From Caulobacter sp. CCUG 60055 (lineage in GTDB: Bacteria > Pseudomonadota > Alphaproteobacteria > Caulobacterales > Caulobacteraceae), in contig NZ_PUIC01000008.1 of NCBI RefSeq assembly GCF_022750545.1, positions 124,001-188,000 of the forward strand: DNA of 64,000 nt, in the 5' to 3' direction. Below the pieces are notes generated by a model, which saw nothing but the letters and a program-made list of their open reading frames with translations, had not been told where the DNA came from and made no database searches. A program made the translations under genes and the position numbers. Below are positions 9,036-18,465 of this stretch, in pieces. Within the stretch, counting starts at the first letter, position 1. Each line of letters starts with the position of its first letter.

Positions 9036-9711
9036 AGCGGGCGCCGTAGCGGGCCAGGAAGGTCTCGACCGCGTCTTCGCAGATGGTTTCCAGGCGACGG
9101 GCCGGGCGGGTCTCGTCGCCGTGGATCATCGCCACCACCAGCGTGGCGTGCTCGATCATGCCCAGCAACTGGCCGGCGGCCGCGGACGGCCGCTCGACGA
9201 TCAGTTCGCCGGCCGAAGCCAGCCCCTGGATGATCCGGATCAGGGTTCCGCCCAGATGGGCGCGGGCGGTGCGGTCGGCGCGGTCGGCCAGGTCGGCGAA
9301 CTGGCGGCGCTCGGCGGCGACCAACCGATAGAGGGCGCGGTGCAGCGGATCGGTCATGAACGCGGCGTAGTCGAGCGCGAAGCCGGAGAGCCGCTCCCGG
9401 GCGTCGCCGGCGCGGTCTGCGGCGACCGGCGCGTCCGGCACGGCGTCCAGCACGTCGTCGACGACCGCCCGGAACAGGTCGGCCTTGCTGGGGAAATAGG
9501 CGTAGAGCGTCGCGGTCGAGATGTTGGCGACGCGGGCGACAGCCTCCATGCCGGCGCCGGCGTAGCCGTCCTTGACGAACAGCCCGCGAGCGGCCGCGAG
9601 GATCGCGCGCCGCTTACGATCCGAACGTTCTTCCTTGCTGGCCACTGTCGATCCCGAACTCACGCTTGACAGAACATGCTCAGGAACGGAAAGCCGGACA
9701 AGCGGCCGCAA
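9034..9711 (-). CDS. TetR/AcrR family transcriptional regulator
   Basis: DNA-binding regulator of up to 225 residues. The helix-turn-helix is clear: RRAILAAARGLFVKDGYAGAGMEAVARVANISTATLYAYFPSKADLF, followed by an all-helical ligand-binding domain with no recognisable family. The native start may be GTG at 9645 (VASKEERSD), since the first 22 residues of the longest form do not look conserved. Its likely target is itself or the divergent APH/P-loop kinase gene 77 bp away; no symmetric operator stood out there. Confidence 0.88.
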   Translation of the reverse strand: MRPLVRLSVPEHVLSSVSSGSTVASKEERSDRKRRAILAAARGLFVKDGYAGAGMEAVARVANISTATLYAYFPSKADLFRAVVDDVLDAVPDAPVAADRAGDARERLSGFALDYAAFMTDPLHRALYRLVAAERRQFADLADRADRTARAHLGGTLIRIIQGLASAGELIVERPSAAAGQLLGMIEHATLVVAMIHGDETRPARRLETICEDAVETFLARYGAR

Positions 9712-9788
9712 GTCGCTGAAACCCTGCCAGAATTGCGCATTGACACCAGCGTTTACGATGTAAGCGCGCGATTCGTCCGGAGGCGACG

Positions 9789-11258
9789 TTGAAGTCCGAA
9801 GACCATAGCCGCCAGATCGAGGTCGCCGCCTGGCTGGCCGAACGCGCCGACAAGGTGATCGAGACCTCCTGCGCCAGCGTCTACTTGGTTGGCGACCGCG
9901 CGCTGAAGGTCAAGAAGCCGGTGGATTTCGGCTATCTCGACTATTCGACCCTGGAGAAGCGCCACTGGGCGCTGGAGCGGGAGCTGGCGTTCAACTGCGC
10001 CACCGCCCCGGACGTCTATCGCGGCGTGCGCTGCGTCACCCGCGCGGCCAGGGGCGGGCTCGAAATGGACGGCGCCGGTCCGGCTGTCGAATATCTGCTG
10101 GAGATGCGCCGCTTCGACGACGAGGCCGTGCTGTCCCAGCGGCCCTGGGCGATCGACGACGCCCTGGAGGAGACCCTGGGGCGGGCCGTCGCCCGCTTCC
10201 ACGCCGGCGCGGCGCTGCGGCCCGAAAGCGGCCAGGGCGCCCTGGGCTACACCGTGCCGTCCAACGCCGCCCAGTTCCGCAAGCAGGTCTCGGTGTTCGG
10301 CGAGACGGTCGTGGCCTCGGCCTGCGCCGGGACGGACGCCGCCCTGGCCGCCGCCGCCGGCCTGCTGGAGCGCCGGCGGGCGGCGGGGTTCCTGCGCCGC
10401 TGCCACGGCGACCTGCACCTAGGTAACATCCTGATCGAGAACGGCGCGCCGGTGCTGTTCGACTGTATTGAGTTCAACGACGCCCTCAGCGACATGGACG
10501 TCCTCTACGATCTGGGCTTCCTGCTGATGGACCTGGATTTCCGCCGGCGCACCGACGCCGCCAACCGGGTGCTGAACAGCTATCTGGACGAGGCGGCGCG
10601 CAGCTTCCCGACGGCCGAGCTCTATGCGGGCCTGGGGCTTCTGCCGCTGATCTTGTCGGTGCGGGCCGGGGTGCGGGCGCAGGTGTCGGCCCACGCCGGC
10701 GACGCCGAGGCCGCCCGCGCCTACATGGCCGCCGCCATCCGGCACCTGGGGGCCGAGCCGGCCAGCCTGACGGCCTTCGGCGGCCTTTCCGGGTCGGGCA
10801 AGTCCACCCAGGCGCGTCTGGCCGCGCCTGGGCTCGGAGCCAGGCCCGGCGCGGTGATCCTGCGCACCGACGAGATCCGCAAGCGGCTGTGGGGCGTCGG
10901 CGCCCTCGACCGGCTGCCGGCCGAGGCCTATGCGCCCGAGGTCGGCCGCCGCGTCTATGCGACCTTGTTCGACGAGGCCGGCGCCTGCCTGGCCGCCGGG
11001 CGGGCGGTGGTGCTGGACGCGGTGTTCCTGCGTCCCGAGGAGCGCGCCCAGGCCGAGGCGGTCGCCAAGGCGGCCGGCGCGCCGTTCCGCGGCGTCTGGC
11101 TGGAGGCGGCCCCCGACGTCCTGCGCGGACGGGTGGCCTCGCGCACCGGCGACGCTTCGGACGCCGACGTCGCCGTGCTGGAGGCCCAGCTCGACCGCGA
11201 CGCCGGCGAGATCGGCTGGGAGCGGCTCGACGCCGAGGCGCCGCTGCGCGAGGACTGA
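9789..11258 (+). CDS. bifunctional aminoglycoside phosphotransferase-like/P-loop kinase protein
   Basis: 489 residues with two kinase-like modules. Residues 1-320 form an APH-type fold: VYLVGDRALKVKKPV holds the lysine, and CHGDLHLGNIL (His206, Asp208, Asn213) with FDCIEF is the catalytic and metal-binding loop. Residues 325-489 are a zeta-toxin/gluconate-kinase-like domain with Walker A GGLSGSGKST (331-340). Fused proteins of this sort are widespread but their substrate is unknown. The start is TTG 9789, preceded by GGAGG at good spacing. Real aminoglycoside resistance should not be inferred. Confidence 0.85.
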   Translation: MKSEDHSRQIEVAAWLAERADKVIETSCASVYLVGDRALKVKKPVDFGYLDYSTLEKRHWALERELAFNCATAPDVYRGVRCVTRAARGGLEMDGAGPAVEYLLEMRRFDDEAVLSQRPWAIDDALEETLGRAVARFHAGAALRPESGQGALGYTVPSNAAQFRKQVSVFGETVVASACAGTDAALAAAAGLLERRRAAGFLRRCHGDLHLGNILIENGAPVLFDCIEFNDALSDMDVLYDLGFLLMDLDFRRRTDAANRVLNSYLDEAARSFPTAELYAGLGLLPLILSVRAGVRAQVSAHAGDAEAARAYMAAAIRHLGAEPASLTAFGGLSGSGKSTQARLAAPGLGARPGAVILRTDEIRKRLWGVGALDRLPAEAYAPEVGRRVYATLFDEAGACLAAGRAVVLDAVFLRPEERAQAEAVAKAAGAPFRGVWLEAAPDVLRGRVASRTGDASDADVAVLEAQLDRDAGEIGWERLDAEAPLRED

Positions 11259-11392
11259 GGCGCGGTCGCTTCGCCGCAAACCGACAAACCTGACAAAATT
11301 CCGGATTTCAACGCCCGCGCGTTGCGCCGTTCTGCGCTGCGCAATACGTTTCCAGTCAATCAATCAAAAAACTGATGACTGGAGAGAGGCGC

Positions 11393-13039
11393 ATGTTGGG
11401 CCTGATGCAGAATTGGCCGCTGACGGTCGACAAGATCCTGGACCACGCCGACAACTGGCATGCGGACCGGGAGGTGGTCACCCGCTCGATCGAGGGGCCG
11501 GTCGTCCGCACCACCTACGGCCAGATCCACCGGCGCGCGAAGCAGCTGTCCGACGCCCTGCTGGAGCTCGGCGTCGAGCGCGGCGACCGCATCGCCACCC
11601 TGGCCTGGAACACCGACCGCCACATGGAGGTCTGGTACGGGATCATGGGGATCGGGGCGGTGTGCCACACCCTCAATCCGCGCCTGTTCGCCGAGCAGCT
11701 CTGCTACATCATCAACCACGCCGAGGATCGGATCGTCTTCACCGATCTGACCTTCGCGCCGCTGCTCGCCCAGCACCGCGACCAGATGCCGAGCGTGAAG
11801 CATTTCGTGGTGCTGGCCGACGAGGCGCGCACCCGGCAGGCCGGCATTCCCGACGCCATTTCGTATGAAACCCTGATCGCCGGCCGGGCGGGCGAGGCGG
11901 CCTGGGGCGGGTTCGACGAGAACACCGCCGCCGGGCTCTGCTACACCTCCGGCACCACCGGCAACCCCAAGGGCGTGCTCTATTCCCACCGCTCGAACTA
12001 TCTGCACGCCCTGCTGACCCTGCAGGCCGACGTCATGGGCCTTTCGGTCAAGGACGTGGTGCTGCCGGTGGTGCCGATGTTCCACGCCAACGCTTGGGGC
12101 GTGACCTTCGCCGCCCCGGCGGTCGGGGCCAAGCTGGTGATGCCGGGGCAGAAGCTGGACGGTCCGTCCGTATACGAATTGATCGTCAGCGAGGGCGTCA
12201 CCGTCTCGGCCGCCGTGCCGACGGTGTGGCAGATGCTGCTCCAGCATCTCGACGCCACGGGCGGGCGCATCGACACCCTCAAGCGGGTGTTCATCGGCGG
12301 CTCGGCCTGTCCGGAATCGATCATCCGCGGCTTCAAGGAACGCTACGGCGTCGAGGTCTTCCACCTGTGGGGCATGACCGAGATGTCGCCGGTCGGCACC
12401 ATCGGCGGCGAGACGCCGGCGGTGGCCAGGCTCAGCTACGACGAGCAGATGGCCTATAAGCTCAAGCAGGGCCGCTGCCCGCTGGGCGTCGAGATGAAGC
12501 TGACCGACGACGCGGGCGCGGTCCTGCCGCACGACGGCAAGACCTTCGGCCGCCTCAAGGTTCGCGGCCATTCCGTCGCTGGGGCCTATTTCAAGGGCGA
12601 CGGCGGCGACATCCTCGACCAGGAGGGTTTCTTCGACACCGGCGACGTGGCCACCATCGACGATCAGGGCTACATGCAGATCACCGACCGGGCCAAGGAC
12701 GTCATCAAGTCGGGCGGCGAGTGGATCAGCTCGATCGAGATCGAGAACATCGCCGTCGGCCACCCCAAGGCGGCGATCGCCGCCGTGATCGGCGTCCACC
12801 ACCCCAAATGGGAGGAGCGGCCGCTGCTGCTGGTCAAGCTCAAGGACGGCGCGGCCGCCACCAAGGAAGAGTTCCTGGCGCACCTGGAGGGCAAGATCGC
12901 CAAGTGGTGGACGCCGGACGACGTGGTCTTCGTCGACGAAATCCCGCTGGGCGCCACCGGCAAGATCGACAAGAAGGTGCTGCGCACGCGGTTCGAGGAC
13001 TACGTCCTGCCCGGCGCGGCGGCGGCCAAGGCCGGCTGA
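11393..13039 (+). CDS. long-chain (or medium-chain) fatty acid-CoA ligase
   Basis: Adenylate-forming enzyme, 548 residues, activating a fatty acid to its CoA ester. The AMP motif [18 protein letters not shown], the A5 motif LWGMTEMSP, the A7/A8 block [34 protein letters not shown] and the terminal catalytic lysine in [13 protein letters not shown] are all seen. ATG 11393 is preceded by GGAGAGAGG, better than the in-frame ATG at 11375. Similar to the AlkK/FadD-like ligases of proteobacteria that begin [10 protein letters not shown]. Converges on the MBL hydrolase gene with no gap. Confidence 0.93.
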   Translation: MLGLMQNWPLTVDKILDHADNWHADREVVTRSIEGPVVRTTYGQIHRRAKQLSDALLELGVERGDRIATLAWNTDRHMEVWYGIMGIGAVCHTLNPRLFAEQLCYIINHAEDRIVFTDLTFAPLLAQHRDQMPSVKHFVVLADEARTRQAGIPDAISYETLIAGRAGEAAWGGFDENTAAGLCYTSGTTGNPKGVLYSHRSNYLHALLTLQADVMGLSVKDVVLPVVPMFHANAWGVTFAAPAVGAKLVMPGQKLDGPSVYELIVSEGVTVSAAVPTVWQMLLQHLDATGGRIDTLKRVFIGGSACPESIIRGFKERYGVEVFHLWGMTEMSPVGTIGGETPAVARLSYDEQMAYKLKQGRCPLGVEMKLTDDAGAVLPHDGKTFGRLKVRGHSVAGAYFKGDGGDILDQEGFFDTGDVATIDDQGYMQITDRAKDVIKSGGEWISSIEIENIAVGHPKAAIAAVIGVHHPKWEERPLLLVKLKDGAAATKEEFLAHLEGKIAKWWTPDDVVFVDEIPLGATGKIDKKVLRTRFEDYVLPGAAAAKAG

Positions 13040-13930
13040 TCAGGCCAGCCGGTAGTCGCTGTCCAGGCCCGGTTCGCCCGCGGCCTGGACCTCGCCGGCG
13101 CGGACCATGTGCAGCATGTGCGCCAGCACCGACCGCGCCGCGGCCGGATGCAGGCGCGGATCGACGGCGGCGTACATGGCCGGCACCATGTCCTTGATGC
13201 GGGTGCGGCCGGCCGCCAGCTGCTCGCGGATCTGCCGCTCGCGGTCGCGGCGGTGGGCGCGATAGGCGTCGATGAACGGCGACACCTCGGTCACCGGCGG
13301 CCCGTGCGTCGGCCACAGCGTCGCAAAGCCGCGCGCCTGGACGCGGTCGAGGCTGTCGTAATAGGCGCCCATGTCGCCGTCCGGCGGGCTGATCACCGTG
13401 GTCGACCAGCCCATGATGTGGTCGCCCGAGAACAGGGCGTTCTCCTCCAGCAGGGCGTAGCAGACGTGGTTCGAGGTGTGGCCCGGCGTCGGGATCGCCT
13501 CGATGGTCCAGCCCGGCCCGTCGATGCGGGCGCCGGCGCAGACGCTGACGTCGGGGACGAAGCCGTCGTCGTCGCCGGCCTCCATCGGCGGCCCGTCCTC
13601 CGGGCCGCCCGCGCCCAGGGCGCAGCCGTAGATCGTCGCCCCCGTCGCCTCGGCCAGGGGGCGGGCGAGGGGGGAATGGTCGAGGTGGCTGTGGGTGACG
13701 AAGATGTGGCTGATGGTCTCGCCCCGCGTCGCCGCCAGGATGGCCGCGAGGTGCGCGTCGAGCGCCGGGCCGGGATCGATCACCGCCGTCCGGCCGCGCC
13801 CGACGATGTAGGTGCCGGTGCCGGTGTAGGTGAAGGGGCCGGGATTGTCGGCCACCACGCGGCGGATCAGCGGCGAGACCTGGTCGACCTGGCCGTACTC
13901 GAAGCGGATGTCGCGCACGAAGGGGATCAT
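13040..13930 (-). CDS. MBL-fold metallohydrolase (LACTB2-like)
   Basis: 296 residues. The metallo-beta-lactamase fold has its full metal set: THSHLDH (His80, His82, Asp84, His85), His151 (PTPGHTSNH) and Asp170 (FSGDH). A helical C-terminal domain follows (residues 215-285), as in LACTB2-type proteins, which are RNA-nuclease or hydrolase-like. The substrate is unknown. The gene for a rhodanese/phosphatase-like protein lies 13 bp upstream on the same strand, so they are probably co-transcribed. Confidence 0.9.
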   Translation of the reverse strand: MIPFVRDIRFEYGQVDQVSPLIRRVVADNPGPFTYTGTGTYIVGRGRTAVIDPGPALDAHLAAILAATRGETISHIFVTHSHLDHSPLARPLAEATGATIYGCALGAGGPEDGPPMEAGDDDGFVPDVSVCAGARIDGPGWTIEAIPTPGHTSNHVCYALLEENALFSGDHIMGWSTTVISPPDGDMGAYYDSLDRVQARGFATLWPTHGPPVTEVSPFIDAYRAHRRDRERQIREQLAAGRTRIKDMVPAMYAAVDPRLHPAAARSVLAHMLHMVRAGEVQAAGEPGLDSDYRLA

Positions 13931-13943
13931 CGGCGGGGCCGGT

Positions 13944-14351
13944 TCAGCCGAGGACGCCGGACAGGTCGTAGCCCGCCGCCCGGCCCAACCCGACCAGTTC
14001 GTCGCGCGGGTGCGCGCCCGAGGCGGCCTGGCCCAGGGCCCAGGTGACGATCGAGCGGGTGCCGGAGCGGCAGAAGGCCAGCACGGGGCCGTCGGCCTCG
14101 GCGACGGCCTGGCGCATGGCGTCGACCTGGCCAGGCGTCGGGCCGCCCTGGACCGGGATGTGGCGGAAGGCGAGGCCGGCGGCGGCGGCGGCTTCGGCCA
14201 CCTGGGCGGCGCTGGGCTGGTCGGGCGTCTCTCCGTCGGGCCGGTTGCTGATCAGCAGGCGATAACCTTCCTGGGCGGCCCTGGCCACGTCGGCCAGCTC
14301 GATCTGGGGCGAGGTGGCGAAGGCGTCGGTGACGCGGCGAAATTCGGTCAT
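13944..14351 (-). CDS. TIGR01244-type sulfur transferase/phosphatase-like protein
   Basis: 135 residues. The active-site loop FCRSGTRS (Cys94 to Arg99) and the preceding strand PVLAF fit the beta-lactamase-hydrolase-like phosphatase/rhodanese family. The LLISNRPDGETPDQP segment near residue 33 is typical of it. In some bacteria this domain is fused to a metallo-beta-lactamase hydrolase (Blh, a bifunctional sulfur transferase/dioxygenase). Here the two domains are separate genes 13 bp apart, supporting a shared role, perhaps in sulfide or persulfide handling. That role is inference. Confidence 0.83.
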   Translation of the reverse strand: MTEFRRVTDAFATSPQIELADVARAAQEGYRLLISNRPDGETPDQPSAAQVAEAAAAAGLAFRHIPVQGGPTPGQVDAMRQAVAEADGPVLAFCRSGTRSIVTWALGQAASGAHPRDELVGLGRAAGYDLSGVLG

Positions 14352-14403
14352 GAGGGCCTCGGAGCGGATCGGAAAAGAGCCCTCCTTGTAGACCGGGCCG
14401 CCG

Positions 14404-14949
14404 CTAGTTGCGACGCTTGACGCGGATCGAACGCTGATTGTCGATCTTCATGAAATAGCTCTGCAGGGCGGCCTTGCGGATCTCGACCGTCGAACCCTGG
14501 CGCGGCGGCTGGTCCACCGCCTCGTCGTCGGTCTGCTCCCAGACCGCACCGCCTTCCAGCGTGATCAGCCAGCGCCCTTCCGGCGTGCGCCCGGCGTGCT
14601 CGATCCTGGCGGTGATGCGCTCGACGGCTTCGGGCTTGGCGCCGCGGTCGAGGAAGCCGAAGGCGGGGATCTCGAAGCCGAACGCCTGGCGCTTGGCCTC
14701 CTTGATCTGGTCGCGGTCGACCACCACCACGTCGCCGGCGGTGCGGGCGTGGATCAGCTTGTCGACGGCGGCGTCGTAGCAGGCCAGACGCTCGCCGTCG
14801 GGCCGCTGGCGGCAGGCGATGACCTCGTCGACCACGGCGGCGGAGGCCTGGGCCAGCTGCTGCGCGCGCGGAAAGGCGGCGGGGGCGGCGATAAGGACGG
14901 CGAGCGTGGCGATCGAGCCGCCGGTCAGGGCGGCCTGGAAGCGGTTCAT
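14404..14949 (-). CDS. exported CYD-motif protein, paralog 1
   Basis: 181 residues of unknown function. There is an N-terminal signal peptide (MNRFQAALTGGSIATLAVL onward). After it comes a conserved-looking motif: a Cys at about 46, then RLACYDAAVDKL. The core AKRQAFGFEIPAFGFLDRG and the terminal WLITLEGGAVWEQ...QGSTVEIRKAALQSYFMKID follow. It is clearly homologous to the protein at 20823-21365: both keep C...RL.CYDAA, VVVDR/IVVDR, RQAFG and the C-terminal strand-rich part. The N-terminal C...RL.CYD pattern also occurs in VasI-like proteins, but no type VI genes are near. It is divergent from TonB receptor 1. Confidence 0.8.
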   Translation of the reverse strand: MNRFQAALTGGSIATLAVLIAAPAAFPRAQQLAQASAAVVDEVIACRQRPDGERLACYDAAVDKLIHARTAGDVVVVDRDQIKEAKRQAFGFEIPAFGFLDRGAKPEAVERITARIEHAGRTPEGRWLITLEGGAVWEQTDDEAVDQPPRQGSTVEIRKAALQSYFMKIDNQRSIRVKRRN

Positions 14950-15318
14950 GGCGGCGGTCCCGTCTGCAAGCCCCGTAGGCGGACGCGGGCGGCCGTAAAG
15001 CGGCCGATGCGTCCCCTGAATTTTCTGGGCGGCCGACCACGGGGGGTCAAGTGATTAAGCGTATTCGGAAACATTCAAATTGTTTCAAATTTGTAAATTT
15101 TATGTCGGCCTAGAAATCGGCCAGGCTGTGACTTCAATGCGACAGCAGGTGGATGATTGTGTCATCGGTCTGCAATGGTCGTTGACCGTGGGCCACGCCA
15201 GACACTTACTTCCGGCCGTCGGGGCGGCGACGCCCCGGTGAATCAATCGCGCCGGGGGCAGGGGAGCGGGTCTGCGGAGCAGATCAGCGCGCCTTCCTCC
15301 GTTCGGAGGAAAAAAGAG
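14950..15318 (+). promoter_or_regulatory. non-coding divergent promoter and long leader of TonB receptor 1
   Basis: 369 bp without a credible gene. Positions 15050-15110 form an AT-rich island in otherwise GC-rich DNA, the probable promoter for the receptor and perhaps for the divergent CYD gene. It holds two TTCAAATT copies (15074-15081 and 15084-15091) and a palindrome. If transcription starts just after the island, the mRNA leader is about 200 nt. I looked for a cobalamin-riboswitch B12 box and for a clear Fur box and saw neither. The leader ends with GGAGGA at 15305-15310, eight bases before TTG 15319. Confidence 0.6.
15074..15093. promoter_or_regulatory. candidate operator upstream of TonB receptor 1
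   Basis: Two TTCAAATT direct repeats start exactly 10 bp apart, one helical turn. Overlapping them is a perfect inverted repeat CAAATT-N6-AATTTG (15076-15093). The placement within the AT-rich island suggests a regulator binding site; the regulator is unknown. Confidence 0.45.
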
Positions 15319-18300
15319 TTGCTGAAACAATCCACGCGTACGTACCTGCTGACATCCACGATGATCGGCGGCGTCACGCTGGCGACCGTGGCCGTCTCGC
15401 CGGCCTTCGCCCAATCCAAGCCCGCCGACCAGCCCGCCACCGTCGAAGAAGTGGTGATCACCGGTTCGCGCATCCCGCAACCCAACCTGACCAGCGTCAG
15501 CCCGCTCACCGCGGTCAACAGCCAGGAAATCAAAGCCCAGGGCACGACTGGGGTTGAAAACCTCATCAACAACCTGCCTCAGGCGTTCGCGGCTCAGACC
15601 GGCGGCGTCTCGAACGGCTCGACGGGCACCGCGACGGTGAACCTGCGCGGCCTCGGCTCGACCCGCACCCTGGTCCTGGTGGACGGCCGCCGCATGATGC
15701 CGGGCGACCCGGCCACGCCCGTCGCCGACCTGAACAACATCCCGGCCGCGCTGGTGAACCGCGTCGACGTGGTCAGCGGCGGCGCCTCGGCGGTGTACGG
15801 CTCGGACGCCATCGCCGGCGTCGTCAACTTCCAGATGGTGCACGACTTCGAAGGCGTGCGCATCGACGGCCAATACAGCTTCGCCCAGCACTCCAACGGC
15901 AACAGCGACGCGCTGTCGGCCCTGAAGACCGCGCCTTACGCGGTGAAGATCCCGACCGGCGACGTCACCGACGGCGGCACCACGGACGTCAGCATCATCC
16001 TCGGCGCCAACGCGCCGGACGGCAAGGGCAACATCACCGCCTACGGCAGCTACCGCCACACCGAGGCGGTTCTGCAGGGCAACCGCGACTATTCGGCCTG
16101 CTCGATCGCGACGAGCAGCACGGTCACGAGCAACGTCTACGACACTCACTTCTGCGCCGGCTCGAGCAACAGCGCCTATGGCCGGTTCATGGCCGTCAAC
16201 ACGGCGACCGGCGTCACCGGCACCCCTTACTCCACCAATCCGAACGGGCAATTGGGACCGCTTGTGCCGTTCACCAACGCGGCGCGCTTCAACTACGGCC
16301 CGCAGAACTACTTCCAGCGCCCCGACGACCGCTACACAGCGGGCTTCTTCGGGCACTATCAAGTCAACAAGCAGTTCGACCTCTACAGCAACTTCATGTT
16401 CGCGGACGACCATACGGTCGCTCAGATCGCGCCGAGCGGCCTGTTCCGCGGCACGGGGCCGAACCTGACCAGCACCTACAAGATCAACTGCGACAACCCG
16501 CTGATGGCCGCCGCGAAGGCTCAGCTCTGCACGCCCGGGTTCGTCAACGCCGACAATACGATCGACGCGGACATTGGTTTCCGTTTCGCCGCCCTGCCGC
16601 GCCAGGACGACCTGCGTCACACCAACTACATGATCAACATCGGTTCGCGCGGGGAACTGGGCGACGGCTGGAACTATGACGCCTACGCCCAGTACGGCAC
16701 GTCGATCTTCAACGAGCACTACAACAACGACGTCTCGACCGTGCGCGTGCAGAACGCGCTGCTGGTCGACCCGGTCACCGGCCAGTGCAAGTCTGGCACG
16801 ACCGACGGCTGCGTGCCTCTGAACATCTTCCAGTACGGCGCCCTGTCACCGGCGATGCTCAAGTACGTCATCGCGCCGGGCTTCAAGTCGGGCCAGACGA
16901 CCGAGCAGGTGGTCAGCGGCTCGGTCACTGGCGATCTCGGCCAATACGGCGTCAAGACGCCCTGGGCCAATGACGGCGTCGGCGTGGCGTTCGGCAGCGA
17001 ATATCGTCGCGAATCTCTGGACCTGCGCACCGACCTCGAGTTCGCCTCGGGCGACCTTTCCGGTCAGGGCGGTCCGTCCAAGAGCAACTCGGGTTCGTTC
17101 GACGTCTATGAACTGTTCGGCGAAGCCCGGATTCCGATCGCCCAGGGCCAGCCCTTCATCAAGGATCTGAGCGCCGAGGTCGGCTATCGCTTCTCGGACT
17201 ACAGCACCGCGGCCGGGGTCACGCATACCTACAAGGTCGGGCTCGACTACGCGCCGATCGACGACATCCGTTTCCGCGCCAGCTACAACCGCGCGGTGCG
17301 GGCGCCCAACGTCGCCGAGCTTTATACGCCGCTTGCGGTCGGCCTGTTCGGCGGGACCGATCCCTGCGCCGGCGCTTCGCCCGTGGCCAGCCTGGCTCTT
17401 TGCCAGACCACCGGCGTCACGCCGGCGCAGTACGGCCATATCAGCGCCTGTCCGTCGAGCCAGTGCTCGGCGCTGCTCGGCGGCAACGCCGACCTGCAAG
17501 CCGAAAAATCCGACACCTATTCGGTCGGCTTCGTGTTCACGCCGACGTTCCTGAGCGGCTTCAACCTGACGGTCGATTATTTCAACATCAAGGTCGCCAA
17601 CGTCATCTCGCAGCTGCCGAACCTGACGGTCATCAGTTGCCTGAACGGTTCTGCGCAGGCCTGCGGGCTGTTCCATCGCGATCCCGCGACGGGTCAGCTG
17701 TTCGGCAACAACGGCTATATCATCGCGCCGTTCACCAACACCGGCTTCCTGAAGACCAGCGGCGTCGATCTCGAGGCGAACTATCGCTTCGGCCTCGCCG
17801 ACGTCGGTCTGTCCGGCTGGGGTTCGGTGGCGTTGAACCTGGTCGGCACCTGGACCAATACGTTCGAGACCCAGCCGGTCACCGGCGGCGGCTCGTTCGA
17901 CTGCGTCGGCTACTATGGTCCGATCTGCTCGACCAACACCCAGGGTGGACCGATCCCGGAATGGCGTCACAAGTTCCGCGCCACCTGGACCACGCCCTGG
18001 CCGGTCACCGTCTCGCTGGCTTGGCGCTATATCTCCAGCGTTTCGCTGGACGCCAACACCAACGATCCGTTCATGCGCGACCCGGCGGGCCGCAAAAACA
18101 CCAAGGACGCCAGCATCCCGGCCTACAACTGGATCGATCTGTCGGGCACCTGGAAAGTTCGCGACGGCCTTACCTTCCGGGCTGGCGTCAACAACGTGTT
18201 CGACAAGGATCCGCCGATCCTCGACTCGAACAACTACCCGATCTCGGGTTCGCCCTTCGGCAACGGCAATACGTTCCCGGGCACCTACGACTACCTGGGC

Positions 18301-18336
18301 CGTACGATCTTCGTCGGCCTGACCGCGGACTTCTAA
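15319..18336 (+). CDS. TonB-dependent receptor 1 (TTG start)
   Basis: Outer-membrane receptor of 1005 residues. The signal peptide (TYLLTSTMIGGVTLATVAV, ending AFAQ) is followed by EEVVITGSRIPQPN, the TonB-box region of the Caulobacter/sphingomonad oar-like or carbohydrate-type receptors. The plug carries VNLRGLGSTRTLVLVDGRR and VYGSDAIAGVVNF. The long barrel ends with a terminal aromatic residue (FVGLTADF). Several Cys pairs in extracellular regions (CAGSSNS, CKSGTTDGC) suggest disulfides. The start was set at TTG 15319 because GGAGGA lies 8 nt upstream and the signal peptide begins there; the ATG at 15157 adds a non-signal extension. A terminator follows, then the hydroxylase/sulfotransferase pair. 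Confidence 0.95.
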   Translation: MLKQSTRTYLLTSTMIGGVTLATVAVSPAFAQSKPADQPATVEEVVITGSRIPQPNLTSVSPLTAVNSQEIKAQGTTGVENLINNLPQAFAAQTGGVSNGSTGTATVNLRGLGSTRTLVLVDGRRMMPGDPATPVADLNNIPAALVNRVDVVSGGASAVYGSDAIAGVVNFQMVHDFEGVRIDGQYSFAQHSNGNSDALSALKTAPYAVKIPTGDVTDGGTTDVSIILGANAPDGKGNITAYGSYRHTEAVLQGNRDYSACSIATSSTVTSNVYDTHFCAGSSNSAYGRFMAVNTATGVTGTPYSTNPNGQLGPLVPFTNAARFNYGPQNYFQRPDDRYTAGFFGHYQVNKQFDLYSNFMFADDHTVAQIAPSGLFRGTGPNLTSTYKINCDNPLMAAAKAQLCTPGFVNADNTIDADIGFRFAALPRQDDLRHTNYMINIGSRGELGDGWNYDAYAQYGTSIFNEHYNNDVSTVRVQNALLVDPVTGQCKSGTTDGCVPLNIFQYGALSPAMLKYVIAPGFKSGQTTEQVVSGSVTGDLGQYGVKTPWANDGVGVAFGSEYRRESLDLRTDLEFASGDLSGQGGPSKSNSGSFDVYELFGEARIPIAQGQPFIKDLSAEVGYRFSDYSTAAGVTHTYKVGLDYAPIDDIRFRASYNRAVRAPNVAELYTPLAVGLFGGTDPCAGASPVASLALCQTTGVTPAQYGHISACPSSQCSALLGGNADLQAEKSDTYSVGFVFTPTFLSGFNLTVDYFNIKVANVISQLPNLTVISCLNGSAQACGLFHRDPATGQLFGNNGYIIAPFTNTGFLKTSGVDLEANYRFGLADVGLSGWGSVALNLVGTWTNTFETQPVTGGGSFDCVGYYGPICSTNTQGGPIPEWRHKFRATWTTPWPVTVSLAWRYISSVSLDANTNDPFMRDPAGRKNTKDASIPAYNWIDLSGTWKVRDGLTFRAGVNNVFDKDPPILDSNNYPISGSPFGNGNTFPGTYDYLGRTIFVGLTADF

Positions 18337-18357
18337 GTCAAGCGGTCGCCTAATGGG

Positions 18358-18394
18358 AAACGGCGGGCTGATCGGCCCGCCGTTTCTTCTTCTG
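18358..18394 (+). terminator. terminator after TonB receptor 1
   Basis: Perfect 11-bp stem AAACGGCGGGC/GCCCGCCGTTT (18358-18368 with 18375-18385), 6-nt loop, then a pyrimidine-rich TTTCTTCTTCT tail. Confidence 0.85.
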
Positions 18395-18396
18395 GT

Positions 18397-18423
18397 TTGA
18401 CGATTGCGAGCGGCTTAGCCGCT
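18397..18423 (+). promoter_or_regulatory. possible promoter/operator for the hydroxylase-sulfotransferase pair
   Basis: A TTGACG hexamer (18397-18402) resembles the Caulobacter housekeeping -35 element. A palindrome AGCGGC-TTA-GCCGCT spans 18409-18423. It lies after the receptor terminator and about 45 bp before the hydroxylase ATG. No convincing -10 is visible, so this is tentative. Confidence 0.3.
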
Positions 18424-18465
18424 TGTTAGCGTTTCCGCCCGTGTCCCTTTCGGCGCCGCCTGCCC

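Noticed and set aside
9789-10500. Aminoglycoside resistance gene
   Set aside because: The APH fold is fused to a P-loop kinase and belongs to a broad family of unknown substrate; no mobile context.
15100-15318. Possible riboswitch in the receptor 1 leader
   Set aside because: No B12 box, TPP or other motif recognised; left as an undefined leader.
15100-16719. 539-codon open frame on the minus strand
   Set aside because: Antisense to TonB receptor 1; the composition is typical of mirror frames in GC-rich coding DNA.
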